Below, in pieces: positions 36,341 to 48,994 of a stretch of 64,000 nt of DNA (its first letter is position 1; every line of letters starts with the position of its first letter). A program made the translations under genes and the position numbers. The DNA comes from Natronorubrum texcoconense. GTDB lineage: Archaea > Halobacteriota > Halobacteria > Halobacteriales > Natrialbaceae. The notes below the pieces were generated by a model. It was given only the letters and a program-made list of their open reading frames with translations. It was not told the origin of the DNA and did no database searches. The stretch spans positions 1,116,001-1,180,000 of the forward strand of contig NZ_FNFE01000001.1 in the NCBI RefSeq assembly GCF_900100335.1, read 5' to 3'.

Positions 36341-37645
36341 GTGAGCGTCTCTTCGCCGCCGATCTGGTCGAACGTCTGGTCGAATCCGTACCGCCGCCGA
36401 TGGATTCTGTGGGGCATCCTCGCGACGACGTTCCTGCTCGTGAGCATCTACCGGCTCTTGACGGCAGTCATTGCGGGGCCGGTGATGTCCGCGTTCGGAA
36501 TCACGGGGACCCAGCTCGGAACGCTGCACGCGATATTCTTCGTTATCTACGCGCTGATGCAGATTCCGACGGGTATCCTCGTCGATCGGATCGGTCCCCG
36601 CCGGACGGCCACAGCCGGGGCGGCAGTGATGAACGTCGGGGCGGTCTGGTTCGCACTCGCCGGCGGATACGGAGGCGCACTCTCGGGACGGTTTCTCATC
36701 GGACTCGGCGGGAGCGTGATCTTCGTCTCGTTGCTTCGGTTCTGCGCGAACTGGTATCGAGCCGACGAGTTCGGGACGATGAACGGGCTGTGTTTCGCCG
36801 TCGGTGGGGTCGGCGGTATCCTCGCGACGACGCCGTTCGCCATCGCGGTCGACGTCGCGGGGTGGCGGACGGTCGTACTGGCCCTCGGAACGTTCGGACT
36901 CGTGGTAGCGGTCGCGACGTTCGTCTTCGTCCGAGACTCCGCCGAGCGGGCTGGTCTGCCGGCGATCGAAGGCGCTCCCGAACGGTCGATGTTGTCGGTC
37001 GGTGAAGTGAGGGAGTTCTCCGTGCGGATCCTCTCCGACCGATGGACGTGGGTCGCCGCCGTCATGCTGTACTGCACCGGCGGGGTCAATTTGACGCTCG
37101 TCGGCCTCTGGGGGATCCCCTACGTCGTTCAGACCTACGACGTCTCGGTGACGGTCGCCTCGACGATCACGCTCTTCGGCGGGATCGGGCTCGTCGTCGG
37201 GCCGCCCGTCATCGGTCGCCTCTCGGACTCCCTCGAGCGCGATACGGAGTTCATCGTCGTCGGCTCCGTCCTGTATACGATAGCGCTGGGATTCGTTGCC
37301 GCAACGGGTGACCCCCCACTCGTTACCGTCGGCGTCGTGTTCTTCCTGACCGGAAGCCTGTTCGGTACGTTCGTCCTCACCTATCCGATCGTCCAGAATC
37401 GGTACGACGACAGAGCCAGCGGTATCGCCATCGGAACGATAAACGGCGCGTCGTTCTTCGGCGCTGCGACCTTCCCGACACTGATGGGGTGGGTTCTCGA
37501 CGCCTACTGGACCGGCGACGTTCTCGACGGTGCCCGCGTGTACACCGAGACCGGCTACCGTGTTGCGTTCGCAATCGGCACCGTCGCCGGTCTCCTCTCG
37601 GTCTGCTGTGCCGTCTGGCTCCACCTTCACGACCGCCAAGAGTAG
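36341..37645 (+). CDS. MFS transporter
   Basis: A 434-residue major facilitator with twelve hydrophobic helices. The loop 2-3 signature is GILVDRIGPRRTATAGA, and the second half has the related motif GRLSDSLERDTEFIV. The resemblance is to nitrate/organic-acid MFS carriers, but the substrate is unknown. The start is a GTG at 36341, 33 bp after the TATA-like GAATACTTT; the upstream part of the open frame is arginine- and glycine-rich noise. Confidence 0.85.
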   Translation: MSVSSPPIWSNVWSNPYRRRWILWGILATTFLLVSIYRLLTAVIAGPVMSAFGITGTQLGTLHAIFFVIYALMQIPTGILVDRIGPRRTATAGAAVMNVGAVWFALAGGYGGALSGRFLIGLGGSVIFVSLLRFCANWYRADEFGTMNGLCFAVGGVGGILATTPFAIAVDVAGWRTVVLALGTFGLVVAVATFVFVRDSAERAGLPAIEGAPERSMLSVGEVREFSVRILSDRWTWVAAVMLYCTGGVNLTLVGLWGIPYVVQTYDVSVTVASTITLFGGIGLVVGPPVIGRLSDSLERDTEFIVVGSVLYTIALGFVAATGDPPLVTVGVVFFLTGSLFGTFVLTYPIVQNRYDDRASGIAIGTINGASFFGAATFPTLMGWVLDAYWTGDVLDGARVYTETGYRVAFAIGTVAGLLSVCCAVWLHLHDRQE

Positions 37646-37739
37646 GAAGACGGAGTAAGCGTTCGGCGGAACAGCGGCGGTCGCGACGCTCACGAAACTT
37701 CGTTTAAACCTCGGTAGGACGACTCACCCTCACTGAGAG

Positions 37740-37934
37740 CTCCGGTTCATCTCCCGAACCGTCGGTTCGAGGACCGTCTACAGGACGCCCATCTCGGTGA
37801 GACGCTCCGGCTCATCTCCCGAACCGTCGGTTCGATGGCCGTCTACAGAACGCCCATCTCGGTGAGACGCTCCGGCTCATCTCCCGCAACGTCGGTTCGA
37901 TGGCCGTCTACAGAACGCCCATCTCACTGAGACG
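37740..37934 (-). repeat. Three 65-bp tandem repeats spanning the end of top6A
   Basis: Units at 37740-37804, 37805-37869 and 37870-37934 are 65 bp each and about 90-97 percent alike. The third unit holds the true stop codon of top6A (37908-37910). Read in the gene's frame, units one and two encode RLTEMGVL followed by a stop, close to the true RLSEMGVL tail. Each unit contains a short CGAACC/GGTTCG hairpin, disrupted in the third, that could help terminate transcription. Confidence 0.95.
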
Positions 37935-38999
37935 TTCCGGGAGATACGTGTCCGTCACGAAGTCGAGACCGCGAGCAGCGAGCGACTGCTGTTCGGACTT
38001 CTTGCCGATCTCGAGCTGTAACTCGATCTGTTCCTCCCAGTAATCGGTCTGGAAGCGCGGGTCCTCGAGTTCGCTCTCGAGAGCGTTGATGTCCGAATCC
38101 GAGAGGGGATCGGTCGGGAGGTCGTACTCGACGATGTCGGCGGGCTGGATGCCGATGTACTGGGCCTCGGGGGTGGCGAGATACTCCGACAGGTGGGCCG
38201 ACTTGATCGAGCCGTAGGCGACGGAGCCGTAGATGCGGTACGACCACGGGTCACCGTCGGCGAAGACGGTGACGGGGAGATCGAGTTCGTCGTGGAGTCG
38301 CTTGGTCAGTCGTCGCGTCGCCCGCGCCGGCTGCCCGCCGAGGTGGACGATGAGGGCGTCGTACTCCTCGTCGAACCCGTTCTCGACCAGTCGGTCGCGC
38401 ATGCCACCGGTCTCGACGCAGAGGACGAACTCGGCGTCGTTGTCCAGGAACTCGATGGTGTCCGGGTTATTCGGGATCTGATACCCGCCCTGTCCCACGT
38501 CGAGCTGACAGTGGATGTCGCGGTCGCCGCGGTTGGTCTGCTCGCGGATGCGAAGCGGCCCCATGACCTTCGCGCCGGACTCCTCGGGGCGCATGTGAAA
38601 GTCCTCGCGGGTGACTCCCGAGACGATCTCTAAGTCTTCGATCAGCCCGTTCGACTCGTCCTGATCGTTGAACTGGGCCTCCTTGTTGTCCCAGCTCTCC
38701 GAGAGGTAGTAGAGTTCACGCAGGGTAGACGAGCGATCCTGCTCGAGTTGGTCCGCGAGGAACTCGATGGTGTAGACGGCCTTCAGGAGCTTTCGGGCTC
38801 CGCGAACGGAGTTGGCCGAGCGCGTCGACTCGCGGTCGCCGTACACCCAGACGTTCAGCTCCTCGCTGTACTCGATGTTGTTCTTCGTCCGCGTCGGGAC
38901 GGACATGTGCGGGATCTCGCCCAGTTCGAACTGGTCGTAGAACTGCGCCGCGAGATCGATCAACTGTTCTCGTGCCTGCTGGTCGTTGTCTGCGCTCAT
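37908..38999 (-). CDS. top6A: DNA topoisomerase VI subunit A
   Basis: The DNA-cleaving subunit of the archaeal type IIB topoisomerase (Spo11 homologue). The 363 residues include the winged-helix catalytic tyrosine in [11 protein letters not shown] (Tyr97/98) and a Toprim domain with [14 protein letters not shown] and [14 protein letters not shown], whose Glu and Asp-x-Asp bind Mg2+. It forms an A2B2 enzyme with top6B and relaxes positive and negative supercoils. Its ATG overlaps the top6B stop by 4 bp. The end of the gene is part of a triplicated 65-bp repeat. Confidence 0.97.
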   Translation of the reverse strand: MSADNDQQAREQLIDLAAQFYDQFELGEIPHMSVPTRTKNNIEYSEELNVWVYGDRESTRSANSVRGARKLLKAVYTIEFLADQLEQDRSSTLRELYYLSESWDNKEAQFNDQDESNGLIEDLEIVSGVTREDFHMRPEESGAKVMGPLRIREQTNRGDRDIHCQLDVGQGGYQIPNNPDTIEFLDNDAEFVLCVETGGMRDRLVENGFDEEYDALIVHLGGQPARATRRLTKRLHDELDLPVTVFADGDPWSYRIYGSVAYGSIKSAHLSEYLATPEAQYIGIQPADIVEYDLPTDPLSDSDINALESELEDPRFQTDYWEEQIELQLEIGKKSEQQSLAARGLDFVTDTYLPERLSEMGVL

Positions 39000-41497
39000 T
39001 GGTCTGTGACGGTCAGTTTCTCGGTTTCGACACCCTTCACGTCGAGATCGAACTCGGCGTCGTCGGCCACCTCGTACTCGAGGGCGGCGTCCTCACCGCT
39101 CGAGACGTCCGGTTCCCACTTGACGAACCACTCGCCGTCCATCTCGACGACGGTCGCGTCGTCGGGGAGACCGGTCGGTTCGGCCGAGACGATATCGGTG
39201 ATCTCGAGGGACTCGCTGGTGTTGGAGTTGTTTTCGACCGTGACCGTAACGGCCTGACTGGTTCCGTTCTCCTCGAGCGATCGCTCGACGAGGACGTTGT
39301 TCATGATACGGGCGATGGCGTCGTCGATGTCGGGTTCGTCGCGCTCGGTTACCTCGGCGACCTTCGTGGCCATCTCGGGGAGGATCTTCCCGAGGACGTT
39401 CTGTTTCTTCCGGCGTTGTTGCATCGATCGCCGCTTGTTCAGATAGCTCTTGAGTTCGCGTGCGGCCTCCCGGATCGCGAGTTCGATCTCGTCTTCGATC
39501 GCGGGGACGTTCGCGACCGCGTCCTTCGACTCGCTGGTGAAGGGGACGTTCGTCGACGCGACGTGGACCATGATGACGGCCGGGCCGTTCGGCAGGCCGG
39601 AGCCGCCGGGCTGGTCGAGCCCGTAGTTTCGCCAGCCGATCGACTTGACCACGTCGGTCGTCGCACACGCGCCGCGCTGGTAGACCAGCGGGACGCGGTT
39701 GGCAAAGCGCATGACGTCGGCGCTCCCTTCGGCCTCGAGGTCGCCGCCGTAGGCGATGCCGGCTTCGACGATGAACGGGTCGCCGCCGTGAACTTCGGCG
39801 TCTCGGGTCGCCGAGGAGTAGAAGTCGGCCTCGAACTCCTTTTCGAGCCCGGCCGAGATCAGCTCCTCGGTGATGGGGGCGAGACACCGCGTCGGCGGTG
39901 CCATGATATCGGTCTCGCGCATCCCGTCGACGAGGTTGCTGGCGGCGTCGCGGTCGCCTTTGAACTCCCGCACGAGCGGCGGGTCGTCCGGGACGGTCGC
40001 CATGACTCCCCAGACGGCCTCGAGGACGTTCTCCCGGGCGGTGTCGCCGAACGAAACGTCATCGTACTCCTCGGTGAGATCCGCCGCGCGGTCGACGAAC
40101 GAGCGAAGTCGCTTGTGCGTGAGTCGGTGGCGGGTGAGCGCGTCCTCGTCGCCCTCCTCGCGTTCGTCCTCGAACTTGGCCGCGAGGCGCTCGGCGAACG
40201 CGTGGATCACCTCGTCGTCCTTGCGGGTGCTCGTCGCGTCGTCGGCGAGCGCGTAGAGGTCGGCGACGAGTCGCGACTCGCTGTCGACGTCGTCCTCGTC
40301 GAAGTCGACCGTCTCGTCTCCCTCCCCTGTCGCGTCGTCGCCGGGCGCGTCGATCAGCGCGCGCCAGACCACGTCGACGGCGTTCTCGCGGACGGTGTCG
40401 CCGAACGTCGTTCCGTGCTCGGACTCGACGTCGTCGGCGGCCGAATCGACGACCGCGAGGAGTTCGTGGTGGGCGATCCGATCGCGATCGTCGACCGCGT
40501 CGACGATGGCGTCGGCGAATGCGTCCGTCGCGTCGGCGCCTTTGTTCACGGTCGCGTCCGTGATCGACGATCGGAGGTCGATATCCTCGTGGCTCGCGGG
40601 CGGTCGCCACCGCATCTCGCGACCGTAGTGGCGGTCGCGGAACTCGTCGATGATCGACTCGGCGCTCTTCTTGCCCACGCGCGTGAACTCCTCCTGGAGG
40701 AAGCCCGAGACCGTCTGGGAGTCCGTCGCCGACAGCATCTTCATCACGGTGCCGAGTTCGACGCCGTGGGGGTGTGGACGGATCTCCTCGGTTTCCTCGG
40801 GTAGCTGATCCGTCGCGCGTTCGAACTTGAAATGCTCCTGCGGTTCGCGCAGTTCGAGGCGCGCGTGAGGGTTGACGACTGCGGTATGCTTGATATAGTC
40901 GTGAAGCTGGTTGCGAGCGCGCATGTTCGCCTCCATCTCGAGGACGATGCGCGTGCCGTGGGGCCGATCCCACGTGGTCGTCTCCTCGACGCTGATCTCG
41001 GGTTCGTTCTCGTCGGTATCGACGATGAGCTCGAAGTACTCCGCCTCGCTCGCACCCTGGGTTCGACTGGTGATTTTGGCGGGCTTCCCGCTCGTGAGCT
41101 GGGCGTAGAGCACCGCCGCGGAGATCCCGATCCCCTGCTGCCCGCGGGACTGTTCGCGGGCGTGGAATCGCGACCCGTACAGCAGTTTCCCGAAGACCTT
41201 CGGGAGCGTCTCCTTCGTCAGTCCCGGTCCGTTGTCCTCGACGATCAACCGATAGTAGTCGCCCGCTTCCTCGATCTCGACGTAGATATCCGGCAGAATG
41301 CTCGCCTCCTCGGCGGCGTCTAAGGCGTTGTCGACGGCCTCCTTGACGGCCGTGACGAGCCCTCGAGCCCCGCTGTCGAAGCCGAGCATGTGCTTGTTCT
41401 TCTCGAAGAACTCCGCGATCGAGATCGCCTGCTGGCTCTCGGCCAACTCCTCGGCGATCCCCGCCTCGTCCTCGAGTGTCGACTGAAACGACGTCAT
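38996..41497 (-). CDS. top6B: DNA topoisomerase VI subunit B
   Basis: The GHKL ATPase subunit of topoisomerase VI. Bergerat motifs are NALDAAEEA (57-65), EDNGPGL (87-93) and [10 protein letters not shown] (117-126). The 833 residues exceed the roughly 530 of the Sulfolobus enzyme; the extra sequence is mostly acidic and located about residues 310-530, where the H2TH region is expected. That insert holds two similar segments, [19 protein letters not shown] and [21 protein letters not shown]-terminal Ig-like domain ends with [20 protein letters not shown]-like CCTTTTAGCC lies about 30 bp upstream of the ATG. Confidence 0.97.
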   Translation of the reverse strand: MTSFQSTLEDEAGIAEELAESQQAISIAEFFEKNKHMLGFDSGARGLVTAVKEAVDNALDAAEEASILPDIYVEIEEAGDYYRLIVEDNGPGLTKETLPKVFGKLLYGSRFHAREQSRGQQGIGISAAVLYAQLTSGKPAKITSRTQGASEAEYFELIVDTDENEPEISVEETTTWDRPHGTRIVLEMEANMRARNQLHDYIKHTAVVNPHARLELREPQEHFKFERATDQLPEETEEIRPHPHGVELGTVMKMLSATDSQTVSGFLQEEFTRVGKKSAESIIDEFRDRHYGREMRWRPPASHEDIDLRSSITDATVNKGADATDAFADAIVDAVDDRDRIAHHELLAVVDSAADDVESEHGTTFGDTVRENAVDVVWRALIDAPGDDATGEGDETVDFDEDDVDSESRLVADLYALADDATSTRKDDEVIHAFAERLAAKFEDEREEGDEDALTRHRLTHKRLRSFVDRAADLTEEYDDVSFGDTARENVLEAVWGVMATVPDDPPLVREFKGDRDAASNLVDGMRETDIMAPPTRCLAPITEELISAGLEKEFEADFYSSATRDAEVHGGDPFIVEAGIAYGGDLEAEGSADVMRFANRVPLVYQRGACATTDVVKSIGWRNYGLDQPGGSGLPNGPAVIMVHVASTNVPFTSESKDAVANVPAIEDEIELAIREAARELKSYLNKRRSMQQRRKKQNVLGKILPEMATKVAEVTERDEPDIDDAIARIMNNVLVERSLEENGTSQAVTVTVENNSNTSESLEITDIVSAEPTGLPDDATVVEMDGEWFVKWEPDVSSGEDAALEYEVADDAEFDLDVKGVETEKLTVTDQ

Positions 41498-41654
41498 TGT
41501 CCCTCCATACTAACGGCGGGGCTAAAAGGTGTGTGTTACCGGAGTGAAAGTGAACCCGGTGAGGGCGGCGGGGGTCGGGGGTGGACCGATCGTGTGGGTC
41601 CACGAGTCGACGCCCGTCCGTCTCGGGCGGCGTTCGATCCGTTTCGGGCGGCCG

Positions 41655-42659
41655 TCAGTCGTTCTCGAGCGGCGGCCAATACCACGCGTCGGCTCGGACG
41701 ACGCCGAGCAGCTTCTGCCGTCGATCCGTCAGGTCTTCGAGCGCCCCGTCGAACTCCCCGTCGGCCATCGGGATATCGTCGTCGCGGAGCCGATCGAGAT
41801 CCGGCGCTCGCGGCACGTCGTCGGCGGGTTCGATGAACGCCGTGCCGAGCGTGTCGAGGTAGCTGTCGACGCTCGAGCGCGCGTTTTCGACCAGCGTTGG
41901 ATTCGGTTGGGCTTCCTCGTCGACCCCGTGTCGGAAAATGGTCAGCGCCTCGTCGAAGATGGGGACGGCCATCGCCGAGGCCCGCGTGGCCTGTTCGCTG
42001 TGGTAGTAGTGGAGGATCGGGTAAGCCTTGTGCTGGTCCGCGAGCAGGGAGAGCTGGGCCGAGAGCGATTCGAGGGGGAGATCGAGCCCGTCGAACTCCT
42101 CGCTCTCGCCGGCCCAACCCGCGCGGACGAACGCCTCGCTGCGTTCACCCAACCCGGTGACGTCGCTGGCGAACGAGCGCTTCTCCGAAACGGCTCCGAG
42201 GACGGTGAGGACGTAGGAAACGCCCAGCGTCACGAAGGCCATGCCCGTCGCCGTCGTGAACGAACTCGCGATCTCCCAGGTTCCCGTCGTCGGCGAGTAG
42301 TCACCGTTTCCGTTCGTGAACATCGTGTAGGCGACGTAGTAGAGCCGTCCCGTCCAGTCGGCGTACTCGCCCGTCTGGGGGCTGACGAGGGCCGTCTGGT
42401 CGCCAGCGAAGAGAAACGTCCAGCCGAGCCACAGCAGCGCGATCCACATCGCGAGCGTGAGCGCGAGGATGAGCGGGCCGGCGACGCTCAACGCGCGCGG
42501 GTGATCGCCGCTTACCGTCCGGAGGCCGCGCCAGGTCCAACTGGTTAGCCGTCCCGAGAGCGGACCCGACCCTCCGTCGACCCAGAGCGTCGTCCAGAGA
42601 ATGTCGACGATCACCGCCGCGAGTACGACGGTACCGGCGGCCAGATACAGCGGTCTCAT
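41655..42659 (-). CDS. Two-TM potassium-channel-like protein with atypical filter
   Basis: A 334-residue membrane protein with an N-terminal anchor helix (about 1-22), a second helix (about 60-85), a pore loop and a third helix (about 125-150). The pore reads TMFTNGNGDYSP where potassium channels have TVGYGD, so the filter is NGNGD. The cytoplasmic C-terminus (150-334) is helical, contains LLADQHKAYPILHYYHSEQA and has no RCK motif. The family is known in haloarchaea as 'ion channel' proteins; ion selectivity cannot be stated from sequence. Confidence 0.75.
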   Translation of the reverse strand: MRPLYLAAGTVVLAAVIVDILWTTLWVDGGSGPLSGRLTSWTWRGLRTVSGDHPRALSVAGPLILALTLAMWIALLWLGWTFLFAGDQTALVSPQTGEYADWTGRLYYVAYTMFTNGNGDYSPTTGTWEIASSFTTATGMAFVTLGVSYVLTVLGAVSEKRSFASDVTGLGERSEAFVRAGWAGESEEFDGLDLPLESLSAQLSLLADQHKAYPILHYYHSEQATRASAMAVPIFDEALTIFRHGVDEEAQPNPTLVENARSSVDSYLDTLGTAFIEPADDVPRAPDLDRLRDDDIPMADGEFDGALEDLTDRRQKLLGVVRADAWYWPPLEND

Positions 42660-42794
42660 TTCACTCCCAGTACAGGGCCGAACTCCGTCAACGATGGCCC
42701 GGTCACTGACGCGGCTTTTTCAGTTCGGACCGCGCCGGTGGCAATGCTCCAGCGATGATCCGTGCCTGAAAAAACCGTGTAGTGTGCCAGAGGG

Positions 42795-42800
42795 TTTATA
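42795..42800 (+). promoter_or_regulatory. TATA element of the PAS histidine kinase
   Basis: TTTATA centred 26 bp before the ATG at 42824 fits a leaderless haloarchaeal promoter and supports that start over the upstream in-frame codon. Confidence 0.6.
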
Positions 42801-42823
42801 CTATTCACGGTACACCACCGACT

Positions 42824-45800
42824 ATGAGTACACGAACGGGTGCCACCGATGGATCCTTTTGGGGGGAGGTCGACGACGACCTGGCACTCTCTCGGTATCG
42901 GGCGCTCGTCGAAACGATCGACGATGGTCTCTATCAACTCGACGCTGACGGACGGTTCGTCGCGGTCAACGACGAACTCGTGGATGCGACGGGCTACGCT
43001 CGCGACGAACTCGTCGGCGAGCACGTTTCCCTCCTGCTCGACGATTCGACTATCGATGCGATCGAACGTGAAATCGCCATTCGACTGCGGTCGGACGACG
43101 ACGCTGCGACCCTCGAACTCGACGTTCGAACGGCCGACGGCGGAACGCTTCCCGTCGAACTGCGGATCAATCCGATCGTGGACGGCGACGAGTTTCGGGG
43201 GACGATCGGCGTCGCCCGCGATCGTTCGAGGCCCACCCGGAAGGTACACGCGACCGACGTCGAGCGATCGACACCGACGGATATCGCGGACACTTCCTCC
43301 GGGTCGATCACGACCATTCTCGACGATGCCAACATCGGCGTCGTCGTGCTCGACGACGCGTTTGACGTCGTCTGGGTCGACGAGACGTTCGAGGACGTTT
43401 TCGGACTCGAGCGCGAGTCGATCGTCGGTCGTGACAACCGGGCGGTGCTCGAAGACACCCTCGCGGAGACGGTCGCCGAACCCGGTTCGTTCGCGGAGAC
43501 CGTCTTGGCCACGTACGACGAGGGTAGCTACGCCGACGGTCTCGAGTGTCGAGTCATCGGAACCGCAGGCGACGATCTCGAGGAGCGGTGGCTCGAGTAC
43601 CAGAGCGAACCGATCGAGTCGGGCGAGTACGCCGGCGGACGGGTCGAACTCTACTACGATATCAGCGATCAGAAGCGGTCGGAAGGCGCCCTGCGGGAGA
43701 ACCAGGCGGAGTTTCACTCGCTGGTGGACGCCGTCGAGGAGTACGCGATCTTCCGGCTGGATGCGGACGGCCACATCATTAGTTGGAACGAGGGCGCGGC
43801 GCAGATCAAGGGCTACGACCGCGAGGAGATCCTCGGCGAACACATTTCGACGTTCTACACGGACGCGGATCGGGCCAAGGGCGTTCCCGAGCACAATCTC
43901 GAGCAGGCGCTCGAGAACGGCTCGGTCGAAGACGAAGGATGGCGCGTCAGGCAGGACGGAACGCAGTTCTGGGCGAACGTCACGATAACGGCGGTCCGAG
44001 ACGACGACGGGAATCACCGGGGCTACCTGAAAGTGACTCGCGACATGACCGATCGGTGGGAGCTCGAACAGGAGCTCGAAACCGAACTACAGCGCATGCT
44101 CAGCCGGATCTCCGACGCGTTCTACGCCGTCGACGACGAGTTCCGATTCACCCACGTTAACGACCGCGCCGAGGAGCTTCTCCAGCACTCCGAGGAGGAG
44201 TTAGTCGGCGAGGAGCTCTGGGACGTTTTCCCCGACCTCGTCGATCTCGACGAGGTTTGGGACGCCTTCCACACGGCACTGGAGACGCAGGAACCGACCA
44301 ACTACGAACTCTACTACGACACGCTCGACTTCTGGGTCGAGGCGAACCTCTACCCCTCCGAAACCGGTATTTCGGTCTACTTCCGAGACATCACCGAACG
44401 AAAAGAGCGCCAGCAGGCCTTAGAGGAGTCCGAGCGGCGCTATCGAACCCTCGCCGAGTACTTCCCGAACGGACTGGTCACACTGTTCGACCCCGATCTC
44501 GAGTACACGCTGGCAGCGGGTCAGGGCTTCGATCGGATCCCCGTCGACCCCGAGGACCTCGAGGGCGCGAATTTCTACGACGTGTGGCCCGAGGAGATGA
44601 TCGACGACCTCGAACCGGCGTTTCTGGCCGCACTCGAGGGCGAGGAGCGAACGATCGAAATTTCCTACGCCGACCAGGAGTGGGCCATTCACGCGGTGCC
44701 GATCACCGACGAGCGCGGTACCGTCATCACCGGGATGATGATGGCCCAGGACATCACCGAGCAAAAGGAACGAGAACGGTATCTGGAAGACGCGAAAACG
44801 CAACTCGAGGCCGCGACTGAGGCGGGTGCCGTCGGGACCTGGGAGTGGCACATTCCCGAAGATCAGTTCGTCACGGGTCGATCGTTCGCCAAGAAGCTCG
44901 GCGTCGATCCGAACGCGGCCCGCGAGGGCGTTCCGCTCGATCGAATCACGTCGTCGATTCACGAGGCAGATCGCGACCGCGTCGAGCGACGGATCGAGGC
45001 TGCCGTCGAGTCGGGCGAGGAGTACGAGGAGGAGTACCGCGTCTGGAACGCCGACGGCGAACTCCGATGGGTCGTCGCTCGCGGGCACGTCGAGTACGAC
45101 GAGAGCGGTACCCCCGAGACGTTCCCCGGTGCGCTCACCGATATCACGGAGCGAAAGCGAACCGAACTGGAACTCCAGCGGAACAAAGAACAGTTTCAGT
45201 CCCTGTTCGAGATCCTCCCCGTCGGGGTCGTCGTCGCGGAGCAAAACGGCGGTATCGTCGAGGCGAACAGGGCCGCCAAGGAGATCTGGGGCGTCGACGA
45301 GTTCGACGCCGACTCGTTCGACGATTACGATCAGTTCTCGGTTAGATGGGCCGACACGGGCGAGCCGCTCGAGCGCGACGAGTGGACGATCGCTCGCGTG
45401 CTTCAAGGCGAGGAGGTGACCGAGCCCGGAACCTTCGAAATCGATTCCAGGGACGGCGAGAGACGTATTCTCAGCGTCAGAGGGATGCCGATCAGGGACG
45501 CACGCGGCGACGTGACCCGCGCCGTGATCACGCTCAGCGACATCACCGAACGCACGGCCTACCAGCGCCGCCTCGAGGAGACGGTCGCCCAGCTCGAGGA
45601 GTCGAACGAACGGCTCGAGCACTTCGCGTACGCGGCCAGTCACGATCTGCAGGAGCCGCTGCGAATGGTCTCGAGCTATCTCCGACTCATCGAGCAGCGG
45701 TACGGGGACGAACTCGACGCCGACGGTGAGGAATTCCTCGAGTTCGCCGTCGACGGCGCCGATCGGATGCGCGAGATGATCGAGGGGCTGCTCGCCTACT

Positions 45801-46282
45801 CCCGAGTGGAGACGCGCGGCGACCCGCTCGAGCCGGTCGAGCTCGACGCGGTGCTCGCGGACGTCGTGTCGGATCTTCAGTTCCAGATCGAGGAGTCCGA
45901 GGCCGAGATTACGGTCGATCGACTGCCCCGCGTCGAGGGCGACGCGAGTCAGCTACGCCAGGTGTTCCAGAACCTCCTGACGAACGCGATCACGTACAGC
46001 GGAGACGAGCCGCCTCGAATTCATGTCGACGCCGAGCGACGAGGACGCCAGTGGGTGGTGTCGGTCCACGACGAGGGGATCGGCATCGATCCCGAGGATC
46101 AAGAGCGCGTGTTCGAGGTCTTCCAGCGGCTGCACAGCCGCGGCGAGCACACCGGAACGGGAATCGGGCTCGCGCTCTGTCAGCGCATCGTCGAGCGCCA
46201 CGGCGGCGAAATCAGCGTCGAGTCCGAGCCCGGCGAGGGGACGACGTTTTCGTTTACCCTGCCGGCGGCCGAGGGGCAGTGA
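42824..46282 (+). CDS. Multi-PAS sensor histidine kinase
   Basis: A 1152-residue cytoplasmic hybrid-free kinase without membrane helices. Seven PAS-like modules are visible, beginning near residues 24, 163, 297, 423, 538, 660 and 788; the third has the classic [20 protein letters not shown]. HisKA lies at about 930-995 with the phosphorylated His940 in SHDLQEPLR, a phytochrome-type box. The HATPase has N1054 (NLLTNAITY), DEGIGI (1083-1088) and GTGIGLALC (1111-1119). It probably phosphorylates a stand-alone receiver. The sensed signal is unknown; no haem or FAD signature stands out. Confidence 0.93.
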   Translation: MSTRTGATDGSFWGEVDDDLALSRYRALVETIDDGLYQLDADGRFVAVNDELVDATGYARDELVGEHVSLLLDDSTIDAIEREIAIRLRSDDDAATLELDVRTADGGTLPVELRINPIVDGDEFRGTIGVARDRSRPTRKVHATDVERSTPTDIADTSSGSITTILDDANIGVVVLDDAFDVVWVDETFEDVFGLERESIVGRDNRAVLEDTLAETVAEPGSFAETVLATYDEGSYADGLECRVIGTAGDDLEERWLEYQSEPIESGEYAGGRVELYYDISDQKRSEGALRENQAEFHSLVDAVEEYAIFRLDADGHIISWNEGAAQIKGYDREEILGEHISTFYTDADRAKGVPEHNLEQALENGSVEDEGWRVRQDGTQFWANVTITAVRDDDGNHRGYLKVTRDMTDRWELEQELETELQRMLSRISDAFYAVDDEFRFTHVNDRAEELLQHSEEELVGEELWDVFPDLVDLDEVWDAFHTALETQEPTNYELYYDTLDFWVEANLYPSETGISVYFRDITERKERQQALEESERRYRTLAEYFPNGLVTLFDPDLEYTLAAGQGFDRIPVDPEDLEGANFYDVWPEEMIDDLEPAFLAALEGEERTIEISYADQEWAIHAVPITDERGTVITGMMMAQDITEQKERERYLEDAKTQLEAATEAGAVGTWEWHIPEDQFVTGRSFAKKLGVDPNAAREGVPLDRITSSIHEADRDRVERRIEAAVESGEEYEEEYRVWNADGELRWVVARGHVEYDESGTPETFPGALTDITERKRTELELQRNKEQFQSLFEILPVGVVVAEQNGGIVEANRAAKEIWGVDEFDADSFDDYDQFSVRWADTGEPLERDEWTIARVLQGEEVTEPGTFEIDSRDGERRILSVRGMPIRDARGDVTRAVITLSDITERTAYQRRLEETVAQLEESNERLEHFAYAASHDLQEPLRMVSSYLRLIEQRYGDELDADGEEFLEFAVDGADRMREMIEGLLAYSRVETRGDPLEPVELDAVLADVVSDLQFQIEESEAEITVDRLPRVEGDASQLRQVFQNLLTNAITYSGDEPPRIHVDAERRGRQWVVSVHDEGIGIDPEDQERVFEVFQRLHSRGEHTGTGIGLALCQRIVERHGGEISVESEPGEGTTFSFTLPAAEGQ

Positions 46283-46381
46283 GAAACGCCGGGTCAGCGA
46301 CCGTCGAACCGCGTCTAACAGGGGTGTCACGGCCCGATTATTCGTTAGACACCACGTATCGCTCGCGTAGCGACCGCTCGC

Positions 46382-46639
46382 TCACTCGATGGCATCGAGA
46401 AAATCGCCACAGGGTTCGGCGAGTTCATCGATCCACTCGCCGTTCTCCCCAGGAACGAACCGGACCACGGTCGTGTCTCGCTCGTCTTCCCTGCGCGCCG
46501 TCTCGAGGCGCTGGATGCGTTGGGTCCGCTTCCAGATCCCCGTGACTTCGACGCGACCGTGTTCGGCGTGGTCGTACGTCCCTCCGTCCTCGATGAGCCG
46601 GTCGTCGGCCGACCCGTACTGCTGTTTCCCGTCGGTCAT
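46382..46639 (-). CDS. Conserved haloarchaeal small protein
   Basis: An 85-residue acidic protein without cysteines or hydrophobic helices. Its start MTDGKQQYGSADDRLIEDGG and central WKRTQRIQRLETARREDERD suggest a beta-strand/helix fold that binds a partner. The C-terminus ends GDFLDAIE. It is not a family I can name. Codon use is typical of the region. It follows the histidine kinase on the opposite strand. Confidence 0.6.
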   Translation of the reverse strand: MTDGKQQYGSADDRLIEDGGTYDHAEHGRVEVTGIWKRTQRIQRLETARREDERDTTVVRFVPGENGEWIDELAEPCGDFLDAIE

Positions 46640-46718
46640 ACGGGTCGGTACTGATCCGCACGGTTTCCGTTCGTTGCCTGCAATAGTATAAACGCACTCG
46701 TCTCCCCTCTGGCGGCAG

Positions 46719-48976
<2,258 letters not shown>

Positions 48977-48994
48977 ACGAGGTGACGTAACTAC

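Noticed and set aside
35576-37693. 705-codon minus-strand frame opposite the zinc-ribbon and MFS genes
   Set aside because: Asp/Arg/Glu-rich antisense shadow spanning two real genes; no domain recognised.
37740-37934. Direct repeats considered as a CRISPR array
   Set aside because: The units are contiguous 65-mers with no unique spacers and overlap the end of a gene.
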